Positions 1-8,830 of a DNA stretch of 64,000 bases are shown piece after piece. Under the pieces are notes generated by a model. That model was not told the origin of the DNA and ran no database searches. It was given only the letters and a program-made list of their open reading frames with translations. The stretch's first letter is position 1, and every line of letters starts with the position of its first letter. The stretch is from assembly GCA_944325545.1 (NCBI GenBank), contig CALVAM010000001.1:1-64000 (forward strand). Reading direction: 5' to 3'. The position numbers and the translations under genes are program-made. The stretch is from Candidatus Gastranaerophilales bacterium. GTDB taxonomy: Bacteria; Cyanobacteriota; Vampirovibrionia; Gastranaerophilales; Gastranaerophilaceae.

Positions 1-132
1 AATAAAGATAAAAGATTTGATATGGATTTATCTAAACTAGAATCCGAAAGAACCGCTTTAACAACAGAATATGATTCCGTAAAAAAAGTAATAAGTGATA
101 ATATCGAGAGAACATTCGGTATATTCTCATAG
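1..132 (+). CDS. C-terminal end of an unknown protein (partial)
   Basis: The window opens inside a reading frame that runs from base 1 to a TAG at 130-132, giving the last 43 residues of a protein. The visible tail is charged and helical (LSKLESERTALTTEYDS followed by a short V/I-rich stretch ending in IFS), which looks like a coiled-coil C-terminus. A good hairpin terminator follows at 172-199, which supports a real gene end. The rest of the gene lies outside the window, so no function can be assigned. Confidence 0.6.
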   Translation, partial: NKDKRFDMDLSKLESERTALTTEYDSVKKVISDNIERTFGIFS

Positions 133-171
133 ATGTAAGATTTTCCTTTTTAATCCCTTTTCCCTTTTTCC

Positions 172-199
172 GCTTGAGATTATCACTCTCAAGCTTTTT
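172..199 (+). terminator. Rho-independent terminator
   Basis: A perfect 8-bp stem GCTTGAGA/TCTCAAGC with a 7-base loop is followed by TTTTT. It sits 40 bases after the stop of the partial gene at 1-132 and should end its transcript. Confidence 0.75.
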
Positions 200-361
200 C
201 TTGTGCTACGCACATAAACAAATGGTCGGTTGACATCGAATAAATTCCACGCAAAACAAAAACTACAGGTCAACCTCTTGAGAAAAACTCCTAATAGAAA
301 TATAAATACAAAGCTACGTACGTAGAAAAGTGATCGATTAAATAAATATAAATTCTTTATA

Positions 362-388
362 GAGAAAAGCCCCGCAAAAGCGGGGCTT
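362..388 (-). terminator. Rho-independent terminator of flagellin gene 1
   Basis: A GC-rich stem AAGCCCCGC/GCGGGGCTT with a 4-base loop lies 22 bases beyond the flagellin stop. On the minus strand it is followed by TTCTCT, continuing the two Ts of the stem. Confidence 0.8.
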
Positions 389-410
389 CAATCACTATTT
401 AAGAAAATAA

Positions 411-1505
411 TTATATTAAATTCAATGCTATACTTGGAGTTTGGTTAGCTGTTGAAAGTAATGTTGCAGTTGATTGTTGTAAAATTTGATATTTTACAAA
501 ATTAGAAGATTCTGTAGCAACATCTGCATCTTTTATTGAAGAATTTGCAGCTACAATATTTTCTTTTTGTACCCCAATAGCATCAACAGCAGATTCTACT
601 CTGTTCATATATGCACCAATTAATGTTCTTCTATCAGAAACATTTTCAATTGCATCATCTATGAATTGTAAAAATTCTCTTGCTGTCGCATCATCTGTAT
701 AAACAGCATCACAAATAGCTGTTATACAAGCGACATTCTGCGCTCCTGTTCCGCTGTCATATTCATCATAAACCTTATCTTGAATAGCCGTTCTATCAGT
801 ATAATCATAAGTAGTACCATTTGTTAATGTCACTGGTGTTCCTGTAATACGGGCATATAATGCTGGTGTCAAAAATCCCATATCTACGTTATCAGTATCA
901 CCAATATTTTGATTATCTCTTATATACCATGTACTTGCATTTCTATTTTCACCATTTACAAATAATGCAGTGCATTTTGCAGAAGCAAATAAAGAACTTT
1001 CCAAATTAATAATATTAGGACGGCCTGAATTATTACTTACTTGTAAATTTACCCCAGCTTCTGAAGTACATGCTGCACTTGTTCCATCTAACAATTTAAT
1101 ACCATTAAAATCTATAACATCGCATAAACGGTTAATTTCTTCCATTCTTTGTTGAACTTCTGTTCTTATAGCATTCATTGAAGATGTTCCATATGTTCCG
1201 TTAGCTGCTTGTTCGGTCAAATCTCTTATACGTTGTAAATAGTCGCCAACGATATCTAAAACACCTTCAGCTGTATCTAGTAAAGTTAAACCCATAGTTG
1301 CATTTGCTTCTGCAACATCATAACCGGAAATTTGTGCTTCCATCAATGTTGAAACTGCAGAACCGGCAGCATCATCTGCACCGGAATTAATTTTAAAACC
1401 AGTTGATAATCTTTCCATTGCGGTATTCATCCCTGTTGTTGCAGCGGATAAATTCCGTTGAGCCGTTAAAGAGGCCAAATTTGTGTTGATTGTGATTGTT
1501 GCCAT
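411..1505 (-). CDS. Flagellin (filament protein), paralogue 1
   Basis: The protein is 364 aa and is a flagellin, the subunit exported through the flagellar type III apparatus to build the filament. The N-terminal D0/D1 region (residues 1-140) has the family pattern MERLSTGFKINSGADDAAG. The C-terminal D0 region (about 310-364) ends SNFVKYQILQQSTATLLSTAN. The D1 segment LQRIRDLTEQAAN and the following IRTEVQQRMEEINR match the TLR5-recognised motif of typical flagellins. The middle domain (about 150-290) is variable. It contains five cysteines overall, unusual for flagellins. The ribosome site AAAGGAGATCACACT directly precedes ATG 1505. A second flagellin lies at 3290-4357 on the same strand. 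I found no good sigma-28 promoter here; a TATAAT-like box lies at 1620-1625. Confidence 0.95.
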   Translation of the reverse strand: MATITINTNLASLTAQRNLSAATTGMNTAMERLSTGFKINSGADDAAGSAVSTLMEAQISGYDVAEANATMGLTLLDTAEGVLDIVGDYLQRIRDLTEQAANGTYGTSSMNAIRTEVQQRMEEINRLCDVIDFNGIKLLDGTSAACTSEAGVNLQVSNNSGRPNIINLESSLFASAKCTALFVNGENRNASTWYIRDNQNIGDTDNVDMGFLTPALYARITGTPVTLTNGTTYDYTDRTAIQDKVYDEYDSGTGAQNVACITAICDAVYTDDATAREFLQFIDDAIENVSDRRTLIGAYMNRVESAVDAIGVQKENIVAANSSIKDADVATESSNFVKYQILQQSTATLLSTANQTPSIALNLI

Positions 1506-1531
1506 AGTGTGATCTCCTTTTCTTTAATTTT

Positions 1532-1544
1532 CTTCCTTGAGAAG
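1532..1544 (-). promoter_or_regulatory. Possible CsrA-type site in flagellin 1 leader
   Basis: On the transcript the leader reads CUUC-UCAAG-GAAG, a small hairpin carrying CAAGGA about 27-39 bases before the start codon. The Shine-Dalgarno itself (AAAGGAG) supplies a second GGA. Such pairs are the known layout of CsrA control of flagellin mRNA in other bacteria. The assignment is inference from motif and position. Confidence 0.3.
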
Positions 1545-1690
1545 TTTATACCTTATTAACCACAAAAACCTAGACTTATAGCTAAATACAAGTCTTCGTT
1601 TTTGCTAAACTTTCACACTATTATAGTAAACGCTTATTTCACTTTTTTATATTGATAATTAGTTAGATTTTTCTATAACTAAAGTTTGGT

Positions 1691-2329
1691 TTATAAACTT
1701 TTCATTCTATTAATCGGCCAAAATAAAAAGACTGCTTTTCCTATAAAACGTTCTTTCGGTAAAGTTCCCCAAAAACGACTATCCATTGAATTTCCTCTAT
1801 TATCACCCATCATAAAATAGTGACCTTCTGGTATTATTATCGGACCACAAAACATATCCTCTTTACATTTATGAAAATCATATTCGCTCATTATATAATC
1901 TTCTTTCAATGGTTGATCATTAATGTAAACTTTATATGCACCATTTATTTCTTGTTTTATTTCTATTTTTTCTCCTGGTAAACCAACAACTCTTTTTATA
2001 TAAGCAACATCCTTACAAAAGAAACCTGTTAATCTACTAAAAACAGCCCAAGGAGTTGTTTTTAGTTTTACAAACGGGGGGTAAAATATCATAACATCCC
2101 CACGCTGCGGAGTATTTTCAAAACGATGATTTTTTATTAAATTAGGAACTTTAGATATTTTTTCTACTACTATCCTATCACCTTCTACCAATGTAGGCTT
2201 CATTGAACCTGATGGTATCCATCTTAATTCTGCTACAAAAAATCTTATCAAAATTACAGCCACTACTACAAAAACTACTGTATCTACAGTTTCTTTTAAA
2301 CCAGACTTTAATTTTTCTTTATCTATCAT
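1691..2329 (-). CDS. lepB: Signal peptidase I
   Basis: The 212-aa protein cleaves Sec/Tat signal peptides at the outer face of the cytoplasmic membrane. One N-terminal membrane segment (about residues 16-35) precedes the catalytic serine box IPSGSMKPTL (Ser42). The catalytic lysine lies in the box containing YIKRVVGLPGE (Lys112), and the family box GDNRGNSMDSRFWG is near residues 174-187. This is the S26 Ser/Lys arrangement in full, with a normal length. Its ATG overlaps the stop of the upstream prenyl-synthase-like gene by 4 bases, so the two are probably co-transcribed and translationally coupled. Confidence 0.95.
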   Translation of the reverse strand: MIDKEKLKSGLKETVDTVVFVVVAVILIRFFVAELRWIPSGSMKPTLVEGDRIVVEKISKVPNLIKNHRFENTPQRGDVMIFYPPFVKLKTTPWAVFSRLTGFFCKDVAYIKRVVGLPGEKIEIKQEINGAYKVYINDQPLKEDYIMSEYDFHKCKEDMFCGPIIIPEGHYFMMGDNRGNSMDSRFWGTLPKERFIGKAVFLFWPINRMKSL

Positions 2330-3138
2330 GTCCTTCTAATCAACTCCAACAAAGCATTCTTATACTTATTCTTCGGAAATTCATCTATTTCTCTTCTTAT
2401 ATTTTCCTTATAATTATCTACTAAAATATTGGTTTTTTCAATACCTATAATATCTTTTATTGTATGAACCCCATTTTTACTATCATTTTCTGAAGATTTC
2501 TTTTCTATATCATTAGATATTTGATATAACAAACCATATTGTTCAGTAACTTTTAACATTTTCTCAAAATATTCTTGAGAAATATTTTCTACTATTAAAA
2601 CACTCCTAATAATTGCTACAAATAAACTTGCAGTTTTACCACTACAAATTTGCAAATATTCCTCTAATGCAGGAACACTATTTCTTAATAAAAATTGATT
2701 TATTTCTGCATTACTCATGTTTTTTATACAATCTTGAAAGATTAATATAACTTCTGAATTATCAATTTCATTTAAAATTTCAGTAGAATAAGCTGCTAAT
2801 AAATCACCTAATAAAATTGAAATTTTAGGTGAATATAGCTTATTTAAAGTTTCATTATTTCTCCGATATTCTGAATCATCTATTACATCATCATGCAATA
2901 AAGATGCATTATGAATAAGTTCACCTGCTACCAAAACTTTTATAGCTCTATCTTCAATATCTTCAATACCAAGAGTTTTTAAAAACAATATTGTAAATAT
3001 AGACCTTATACGCTTATTTGAACTGAATAAAAATTTTTTTAATGAAAAAAAAACTTCATTTTCATTTTCAAATAACGAATTTAAAATTTTATCTATACGA
3101 TTCAAATCCTCTATTATCAGACTCTTGATATTTTCCAT
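2326..3138 (-). CDS. Polyprenyl synthase-like protein with degenerate second motif
   Basis: The 270-aa protein has the trans-prenyltransferase fold. The basic box KRIRSIF is near residue 42, the first aspartate motif LHDDVIDDSEYRRN is at 81-94, and GKTASLF is near 167. In active all-trans prenyl diphosphate synthases the second aspartate motif is DDxxD. Here the equivalent position reads NDIEK (209-213), so two of three aspartates are lost. It may be a slow enzyme, a regulatory subunit of a two-component synthase, or a diverged enzyme with changed metal binding. It overlaps lepB and is probably the first gene of that pair. The short length also fits a small subunit. Confidence 0.75.
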   Translation of the reverse strand: MENIKSLIIEDLNRIDKILNSLFENENEVFFSLKKFLFSSNKRIRSIFTILFLKTLGIEDIEDRAIKVLVAGELIHNASLLHDDVIDDSEYRRNNETLNKLYSPKISILLGDLLAAYSTEILNEIDNSEVILIFQDCIKNMSNAEINQFLLRNSVPALEEYLQICSGKTASLFVAIIRSVLIVENISQEYFEKMLKVTEQYGLLYQISNDIEKKSSENDSKNGVHTIKDIIGIEKTNILVDNYKENIRREIDEFPKNKYKNALLELIRRT

Positions 3139-3188
3139 ATAAAAATACTAACATAAAAGCCTTAATTTAAATATTAAACATTTGTACA

Positions 3189-3222
3189 TAAAAAAGAAGA
3201 GCTAAGTTTCCTTAACTCTTCT
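3189..3222 (-). terminator. Terminator of flagellin gene 2
   Basis: A 12-bp stem (AGAAGAG(C/T)TAAG type, one wobble) with a 4-base loop is followed on the minus strand by a run of six Ts. It lies about 70 bases beyond the flagellin 2 stop. Confidence 0.8.
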
Positions 3223-3289
3223 ATCAACACCCCTAACCAACACACTAGCCGATAATATATATGTACAGCTTCATGTATGAACCTCTCTA

Positions 3290-4357
3290 CTATACCAAAT
3301 TCAATGCTATACTTGGTGTTTGGTTAGCGGTTGAAAGTAATGTTGCTGATGCTTGTTGTAGAATTTGAGCTTGAATGTAATTAGATGATTCTTCTGCAAC
3401 ATCAGTATCTCTTAATGTAGATAATGAAGATGTTAAGTTTTGAGATTGAACATCTAATGCTGTAATTGCAGATTCTACCCTATTTTGTGCAGCACCTATC
3501 TTTGTAACTCTTGATGAAATATCATCAATTGCAGTATCAATGAATTCTAACATCTCTTTTGCACCAAAAGCAGTACCCGCATTTACATTTTCACCGTCAG
3601 ATGCTAGCATATATTCGTTATTTTCTGCATCAGTAACTATCAAGCCACTACAAGCTGCTGCAAAATATCTGTTAAAATACTCATCGTCTATAGCGTCCTC
3701 AATGGTAGTAATAGTACCGTTAGTAACTTGGTTTATCATTTGATCAAGAGTCGGGCTTGTATCATCTCCTTCTATACTGTGACTTCCGCCCATACTTGTA
3801 AATAAACCGCTTACTGTAGCACTTCTGAATAATTCAATATCAAGATTAATAACACTGTTTGCATCCGCATATAATCCGACTTGAAGGTTAATACCCGCAG
3901 AAGTTATACCTACACCGGCAGGTACACCGTTTTCTTGATATGCCATCAACTTAATACCGTTAAATTCGGCATTGGAAGCTACACGGGTAATTTCATCCAA
4001 TCTGGCTTCGATTTCAGACTGAATAGCTTTTAATGAAGCAGATGCGTAAGTACCGTTAGCAGCTTGCTCGGTCAAGTCTCTGATACGTTGTAAGTGGTCA
4101 GATAACAAACCGTAACTTTGTTCAGCAGATGTTAACATGTCAGAACCCGTTGCAGCGTTATCAGCAGCAACATCCAATGAACCCAATTGAGTTTCCCACA
4201 TATTTGCAATTGAATAACCTGCCGCGTTATCTTTTGCGTGGTTAATTTTGTACCCTGTTGACATTCTTTCGATTGATGTGTTCAGAGTGTTTGTCGCACT
4301 GTTCAAACTTCTTTGAGCAATGATTGACGAAATGTTTGTGTTGATTGTGAGTGCCAT
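3290..4357 (-). CDS. Flagellin (filament protein), paralogue 2
   Basis: From ATG 4357 the protein is 355 aa. I chose this start because MALTINTN is the normal flagellin N-terminus and AAAGGAGAATCAACT precedes it; an in-frame upstream start at 4429 would add 24 unrelated residues. The D0/D1 regions are typical (IERMSTGYKINHAKDNAAG, LQRIRDLTEQAAN, and C-terminal SNYIQAQILQQASATLLSTAN). The central domain (about 150-270) differs from paralogue 1. It has only one cysteine, against five in paralogue 1. The gene has its own terminator, and a long upstream region rich in GGA-loop hairpins suggests post-transcriptional control. Confidence 0.95.
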   Translation of the reverse strand: MALTINTNISSIIAQRSLNSATNTLNTSIERMSTGYKINHAKDNAAGYSIANMWETQLGSLDVAADNAATGSDMLTSAEQSYGLLSDHLQRIRDLTEQAANGTYASASLKAIQSEIEARLDEITRVASNAEFNGIKLMAYQENGVPAGVGITSAGINLQVGLYADANSVINLDIELFRSATVSGLFTSMGGSHSIEGDDTSPTLDQMINQVTNGTITTIEDAIDDEYFNRYFAAACSGLIVTDAENNEYMLASDGENVNAGTAFGAKEMLEFIDTAIDDISSRVTKIGAAQNRVESAITALDVQSQNLTSSLSTLRDTDVAEESSNYIQAQILQQASATLLSTANQTPSIALNLV

Positions 4358-4800
4358 AGTTGATTCTCCTTTCTCTCTCGATACGTACTCTAATCCTGCT
4401 ATGCAATCCTTGCATAGTCTCTCTATCACTCTCTATTTCTAGATTTTTTGCACAGTTTACCCCGTGACTGTTTAAACTCCTGAATTTTAACAGCCTAGCT
4501 AAAGTCGTGTATCACACAACTTTTGATTGGGAATTTTTTCTCTCTTTCTTTCTATTTATTAGTTACACTTAATGCACATATCTATTAATAAGTTTTTACC
4601 CTTGACATTATTTAAACGATTCCATACACATTTATCATAAGCTTGCAAACATCCATTGTCTACGCCACTTATTCAAAACGTACATTCCATGTACTTTCAA
4701 ACTTTTTTTCAAAATGGAAGTTAGACTTGCACGTATCTTGTTTAGAACTTATACAAAACCTCTGTCATCATCCTTGACAAAATACTCATCCTGAAATACT
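4358..4800 (-). promoter_or_regulatory. Flagellin 2 leader/upstream region with clustered CsrA-like GGA hairpins
   Basis: Read on the minus strand, this gene-free stretch carries many CsrA-type motifs. They are CAGGATGAG (4785-4793), GTCA-AGGATGA-TGAC (4764-4778), GTACAT-GGA-ATGTAC (4680-4694), ACA-ATGGA-TGT (4649-4659), AAATT-CAGG-AGTTT (near 4474-4487), CTATGCAA-GGA-TTGCATAG (4399-4417), CAGGATTAG (4390-4398), and the Shine-Dalgarno AAAGGAG. Several put GGA in the loop of a perfect stem, as in known CsrA targets. I cannot say whether this is one long leader or a separate sponge RNA. Confidence 0.45.
4399..4417 (-). promoter_or_regulatory. CsrA-like hairpin in flagellin 2 leader
   Basis: A perfect 8-bp stem CTATGCAA/TTGCATAG closes a three-base loop that reads GGA on the transcript. 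The sequence AUGCAAGGAUUG resembles the CsrA consensus RUACARGGAUGU. It lies 42-60 bases before the start codon, and a second GGA sits in the Shine-Dalgarno. Confidence 0.5.
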
Positions 4801-4932
4801 CGTTCTCTACTTATTAAATTTGTGATATATACTTCTTAACTACATTATTGTTATATAGTATTAAAAAAGTAAACTCTTTATTGTTATTTTTTTACAAATC
4901 TTTATAGAAATTTAAATTTCTTAATAAAAAAA

Positions 4933-4964
4933 GCAATTATTTATTAATAAAATACTTTATATAT
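4933..4964 (+). promoter_or_regulatory. Shared promoter-like element (GCAATT-N14-TACTTT)
   Basis: GCAATT at 4933-4938, 14 bases, then TACTTT at 4953-4958 running into ATATATA. The same arrangement with the same 14-base gap precedes genes at 10513 (minus), 29312 and 55042. The ATG follows 26 bases after the second box. Its sigma factor or regulator is unknown. Confidence 0.5.
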
Positions 4965-4983
4965 ATAAGGAAAGAGTATAACT

Positions 4984-5505
4984 ATGTCATTAAAAAGTTC
5001 ACAAAATTATGAATATCAATTTAGTGCAAACCTTTATGATGGTAAATTACATAAAGTTTACAAAAACAGTAATAATGAATACTTTATAATTATAGATGGT
5101 AGAACTATTAGAATAGATAATATTTCAGTTTGGAATGCTAAAGATGAAACTAATAATTATCCTGAAAAACTAGCAAATTATTATGATAAATTATTAGGGA
5201 AAAATGAAGGAAAAAAAGCTTATCTTGAACAAATGTCTAAAAATATAAAATCAAAACTTAAAGCAGCAAAAAGTGAATTTAATTCCTTTTTAGCAAGTAT
5301 TGGAGTTTCTAAGTACAACGAAATTACTGATGGTGTTCAAAGAAGTCAGGCAAAAGAATTACGTTCAAATATTTACGATTTAGAAAGTGATAAAATAAGT
5401 AATTCAAATAGATATTATTCTGCTTGCATGACATCATTTGATTATGCTCTAGAAAAAGGTAATTGGGAAAATCAAATTGCATTTCAGAAGGCTTTTGATG
5501 CTTAA
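4984..5505 (+). CDS. Uncharacterised 173-aa protein
   Basis: I do not recognise this protein. It has no signal peptide and no membrane segment. Residues 15-50 look like a small beta domain (YDGKLHKVYKNSNNEYFIII). The rest is charged and alpha-helical with coiled-coil character. Two cysteines at most are present and no enzyme motif is visible. AAGGAAAGAGTATAACT precedes the ATG. It is monocistronic, separated from the dehydrogenase by 73 bases. It is the first of four genes in the window with the GCAATT-N14-TACTTT upstream element, so it is probably co-regulated with the genes at 10513, 29312 and 55042. Confidence 0.8.
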   Translation: MSLKSSQNYEYQFSANLYDGKLHKVYKNSNNEYFIIIDGRTIRIDNISVWNAKDETNNYPEKLANYYDKLLGKNEGKKAYLEQMSKNIKSKLKAAKSEFNSFLASIGVSKYNEITDGVQRSQAKELRSNIYDLESDKISNSNRYYSACMTSFDYALEKGNWENQIAFQKAFDA

Positions 5506-5578
5506 TAAAAATTAGTTAACAGTGTAATAGATTTTTTTATCAAAATAATATTAAATCATCTAAAGGAGATTTAGTATT

Positions 5579-6583
5579 ATGAAAATGTTAATGTTTGATG
5601 TAAGAGAAACCGAAAAAGAGATTTTAAAACAGCTTAATTTAAAAGATATTGATATAACTTATTTTGAAGAATCATTAAATGAAAATACTGTTCTAACTGA
5701 TGAACAATATAAAGAAACTGATATAATTTGTGTCTTTATATTTTCTGATTTAACCAAAAATGTTTTATCAAAATTTAAAAATTTACGTGTAATAGCTACA
5801 CGTTCAACAGGTTTTAATCATATTGACATTGATTATTGTTCTTATAAAAATATTGCGGTATTAAATGTTGAAAAATACGGAGAAAAATCTGTTGCAGAAT
5901 ATTCTATCGGTCTAATTATAACACTTTTAAGAAAAATTTTACCGGCTTCATTAGATATGAAAAAACACAAACTCAAAATGTCTGAATATGAAGGACAAAA
6001 TTTAAATAATATGACTATTGGAATAATTGGTTGTGGCTCTATAGGTTCTTCTGTAGCTAAAATTGCAAGATTTTTCGGAATGAATATTTTAATTTATTCA
6101 ATAAATAAAAACAAAGAAATAGAAGAATTTTGTAACTTTGTAAGCTTTGACAAATTATTAAACGAATCTGATATAATAACTCTTCATACTCCTTATACTG
6201 AAGAAAATTATCATATGATTGGAGAAAATGAATTCAAAAAAATGAAAGATAATGTTATTATCATAAATACTGCCAGAGGAGAGCTTATTGATATAAAAAG
6301 CCTTTACGAAAATTTAAAAAACGGTAAAGTAAAAGCTGCGGGGTTAGATGTTTTAGAATGTGAACTTTTAAATACTGATGAAGTCACAGATTTTATTTCA
6401 AAATCGAACTCTTTTTGTATGGAAACAGCACTCATAGCTCAAAAACTATTTGAAATGGAAAATGTTATTATAACTCCGCATATTGCATATAATACAAAAG
6501 AATCAATTAAATATTTATTAGAAATGAGTTTTAATAATATAAAAGATTATGTAAAAGGCATGAATTCGAATAGAGTTTGCTAA
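5579..6583 (+). CDS. D-2-hydroxyacid dehydrogenase (D-lactate dehydrogenase-like)
   Basis: The 334-aa protein is an NAD-dependent D-isomer-specific 2-hydroxyacid dehydrogenase. The nucleotide-binding turn [15 protein letters not shown] is near residue 148. The family segment [13 protein letters not shown] holds the catalytic arginine, followed by GLDVLECE and the catalytic histidine in [11 protein letters not shown]. The size and a long segment between the last two motifs fit D-lactate dehydrogenases of fermenting bacteria (pyruvate to D-lactate with NADH), but the substrate cannot be fixed by sight. CTAAAGGAGATTTAGTATT precedes the ATG. The ruvB reading frame begins near its end. Confidence 0.85.
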   Translation: MKMLMFDVRETEKEILKQLNLKDIDITYFEESLNENTVLTDEQYKETDIICVFIFSDLTKNVLSKFKNLRVIATRSTGFNHIDIDYCSYKNIAVLNVEKYGEKSVAEYSIGLIITLLRKILPASLDMKKHKLKMSEYEGQNLNNMTIGIIGCGSIGSSVAKIARFFGMNILIYSINKNKEIEEFCNFVSFDKLLNESDIITLHTPYTEENYHMIGENEFKKMKDNVIIINTARGELIDIKSLYENLKNGKVKAAGLDVLECELLNTDEVTDFISKSNSFCMETALIAQKLFEMENVIITPHIAYNTKESIKYLLEMSFNNIKDYVKGMNSNRVC

Positions 6584-6606
6584 AAATTTGTGATAAAATT
6601 TTTAGT

Positions 6607-7680
6607 ATGGCTATAATATCAGATGATAATGATTTAGGGATAAAATTTGAGAAAAAAAATCCGATTATAAAAGCTGAAAATATTGAGTACGATAATACTT
6701 TTGAAAGTTCTATTCGCCCAAAAGATTTTGATAGTTATATCGGTCAAACGGCCCTAAAAGAAACATTAAAAATAACATTAGAAGCTGCAAAAAAGAGAGG
6801 GAAACCTCTTGACCATCTTCTTTTTTATGGCCCGCCAGGTTTAGGGAAAACAACTATTGCTGGCGTCATTGCTTCTCAAATGGGAGTTGAAATAAAAATT
6901 ACATCAGCACCAGCGCTAGAAAGACCTAGAGATATCATTGGAATTCTAATGTCATTAAAAGGTGGAGAAATCCTGTTTATAGATGAAATCCACCGATTAA
7001 ATAAAGTCGCAGAAGAAATTTTATACCCTGCAATGGAAGATTTTACTTTAGATATGACAACAGGAAAAAGTCAAACAGCCAAAACTTTACGAATACCTTT
7101 ACCTAAATTCACACTAATTGGTGCAACAACAAAAGCCGGAGAACTTTCAAGTCCTCTCAGAGATAGATTTGGAATGATTCACCGTTTGGAATTTTATACA
7201 GTTGATGAACTTGCAGAAGTTGTTAAAAGAACGGCTAAAATATTAGAACTTGAAATTACAGATGATGGAGCAATAGCTATTGCAATGAGATCGAGAGGAA
7301 CTCCACGGATAGCTAATAGATTAGTTAAAAGAGTTTCAGATTTTGCTATTGTAAAATATGATGGAATAATAAACAAAAATGTTGCAAATGAGTCTTTAGA
7401 TATATTAAAAATAGACGAATTTGGGCTTGATAATACAGATAGAGCTTTGCTTAATCTTATAATTAACAAATATGACGGAGGTCCTGTTGGAATTGAAACA
7501 ATTGCGGCAGCTTTAAGTGAAGATGTAAAAACTATAGAAGATGTTTGCGAACCTTATCTTTTGCAAGCAGGATTACTTCAGAGAACTCCAAGAGGTAGAA
7601 AAGTTTCACCTGAAGGATACAGACATTTAGGAATAAAAATGCCTTCTCAACAAAAAAAACTCTTTGAGGATATTTTATGA
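6607..7680 (+). CDS. ruvB: Holliday junction branch migration ATPase RuvB
   Basis: RuvB is the hexameric AAA+ motor that, with RuvA, moves Holliday junctions during recombination. The protein shows Walker [10 protein letters not shown], Walker [10 protein letters not shown], sensor [19 protein letters not shown], and the C-terminal winged-helix segment ([19 protein letters not shown]). The start is uncertain. ATG 6607 gives 357 aa, slightly longer than usual; an in-frame TTG at 6577 overlapping the previous gene would add 10 residues. Neither has a convincing ribosome site. The stop overlaps the next gene as ATGA, so the following membrane protein is translated from the same message. Confidence 0.95.
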   Translation: MAIISDDNDLGIKFEKKNPIIKAENIEYDNTFESSIRPKDFDSYIGQTALKETLKITLEAAKKRGKPLDHLLFYGPPGLGKTTIAGVIASQMGVEIKITSAPALERPRDIIGILMSLKGGEILFIDEIHRLNKVAEEILYPAMEDFTLDMTTGKSQTAKTLRIPLPKFTLIGATTKAGELSSPLRDRFGMIHRLEFYTVDELAEVVKRTAKILELEITDDGAIAIAMRSRGTPRIANRLVKRVSDFAIVKYDGIINKNVANESLDILKIDEFGLDNTDRALLNLIINKYDGGPVGIETIAAALSEDVKTIEDVCEPYLLQAGLLQRTPRGRKVSPEGYRHLGIKMPSQQKKLFEDIL

Positions 7681-8783
7681 TTAAAAAATTTTTATTAATA
7701 ATTTTTTCTTTAATATTACTTCCGGCTTTTGGAATAGATGAACCTACAATTTTGCCATCTGAAATAGGAATTGTTGATTCTATTGAATATATCGATTTAA
7801 ATCAAGATGATATAAATCAAGTTAAGCAAGAAGTAGATGTAAAAATTTTAACTGGTGAAAATAAAAATCAAATTTTAAAACTAGATAACATGCTTACAGG
7901 AAATCCTTATTATGATATTAAACTATCAAAAGGTACAAAAGTAATACTACATGTAGAAGAAGATAATAATGGAATTAATTATTCAATTGAAGATATTAAA
8001 CGTTCAAATTGTTTAGTTTGGTTATCATTAATTTTTTGCGGATTACTAATTTATGTCGGAAGAAAAAAAGGTATTGCCAGCTTACTTTCTATTGGTATAA
8101 CACTACTTTTGATAACCCATGTCCTTTCTCCGCTGATTTTACTTAAAATAAATCCGATTTTCGTAAGTATTTTAATTTGCATAATTTCAACAGCAATAAC
8201 GATGTACTTAGTTGGAGGTTTTAATGCTAAAAGTACATCTGCCCTACTAGGCTCAATTGCCAGTTTAATTTTTGCCTGTGTACTGTCATATTTAACTATC
8301 ATTATGGCACATTTAACAGGCTTTTCTAATGAAAATTCGATATTTCTGTATACCGCACATCCAGAATTAAACTTTATCGGAATTACAATTGCAACAATGA
8401 TATTAGCAACTTTAGGAGCTGTTATGGATGTTGCAATGTCTATTGCAAGTACTATTAATGAAATCTACAATGTTGATAATTCAAAAACTATAAGAGAACT
8501 TTTTTTATCAGGAATGAATGTTGGAAAAGATATAATAGGGACAATGGCTAACACTCTGATTTTAGTCTATTTAGGAGGTTCTTTACCTCTATTACTTCTT
8601 GCAAATAATATTGATTTACAAAAATTCTTAAATTTAAATCAAGTTGTAACAGAAATTGCTTCAGCTTTAATCGGAAGTATCGCGATTGTAATATGTGTAC
8701 CATTTACAGCTATAATAGCAGCAAAATTTATATCTTCTTTAAAAAATAAAAAAAATATTCAAATTAATTTAGATTGCAAATAG
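7677..8783 (+). CDS. YibE/F-like multi-pass membrane protein
   Basis: The 368-aa protein begins with a signal-peptide-like hydrophobic segment (residues 3-19), then a roughly 90-residue extracytoplasmic domain, then about eight membrane segments. The segment containing [18 protein letters not shown] is the hallmark of the YibE/F family, whose biochemical role is unknown. The extracytoplasmic domain plus the C-terminal membrane block is the usual family layout. The start codon overlaps the ruvB stop (ATGA). The pairing with ruvB may simply reflect operon packing. Confidence 0.85.
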   Translation: MIKKFLLIIFSLILLPAFGIDEPTILPSEIGIVDSIEYIDLNQDDINQVKQEVDVKILTGENKNQILKLDNMLTGNPYYDIKLSKGTKVILHVEEDNNGINYSIEDIKRSNCLVWLSLIFCGLLIYVGRKKGIASLLSIGITLLLITHVLSPLILLKINPIFVSILICIISTAITMYLVGGFNAKSTSALLGSIASLIFACVLSYLTIIMAHLTGFSNENSIFLYTAHPELNFIGITIATMILATLGAVMDVAMSIASTINEIYNVDNSKTIRELFLSGMNVGKDIIGTMANTLILVYLGGSLPLLLLANNIDLQKFLNLNQVVTEIASALIGSIAIVICVPFTAIIAAKFISSLKNKKNIQINLDCK

Positions 8784-8830
8784 CATTTAAACGTGCTACA
8801 ATTTATTGAAAACTGGGAGAGGTAATTATA

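Noticed and set aside
1506-1690. Sigma-28 promoter for flagellin 1
   Set aside because: GAAAGTTTAGC resembles the -35 part, but no GCCGATA-like box lies 15 bases further on. The flagellins may use another promoter.
3248-3256. GCCGATAA on the plus strand, a sigma-28 -10 box
   Set aside because: No TAAA lies at the right distance (it is preceded by CCCC) and no plus-strand gene follows.
3540-3743. Plus-strand frame inside flagellin 2
   Set aside because: Antisense shadow of a clearly coding flagellin region.
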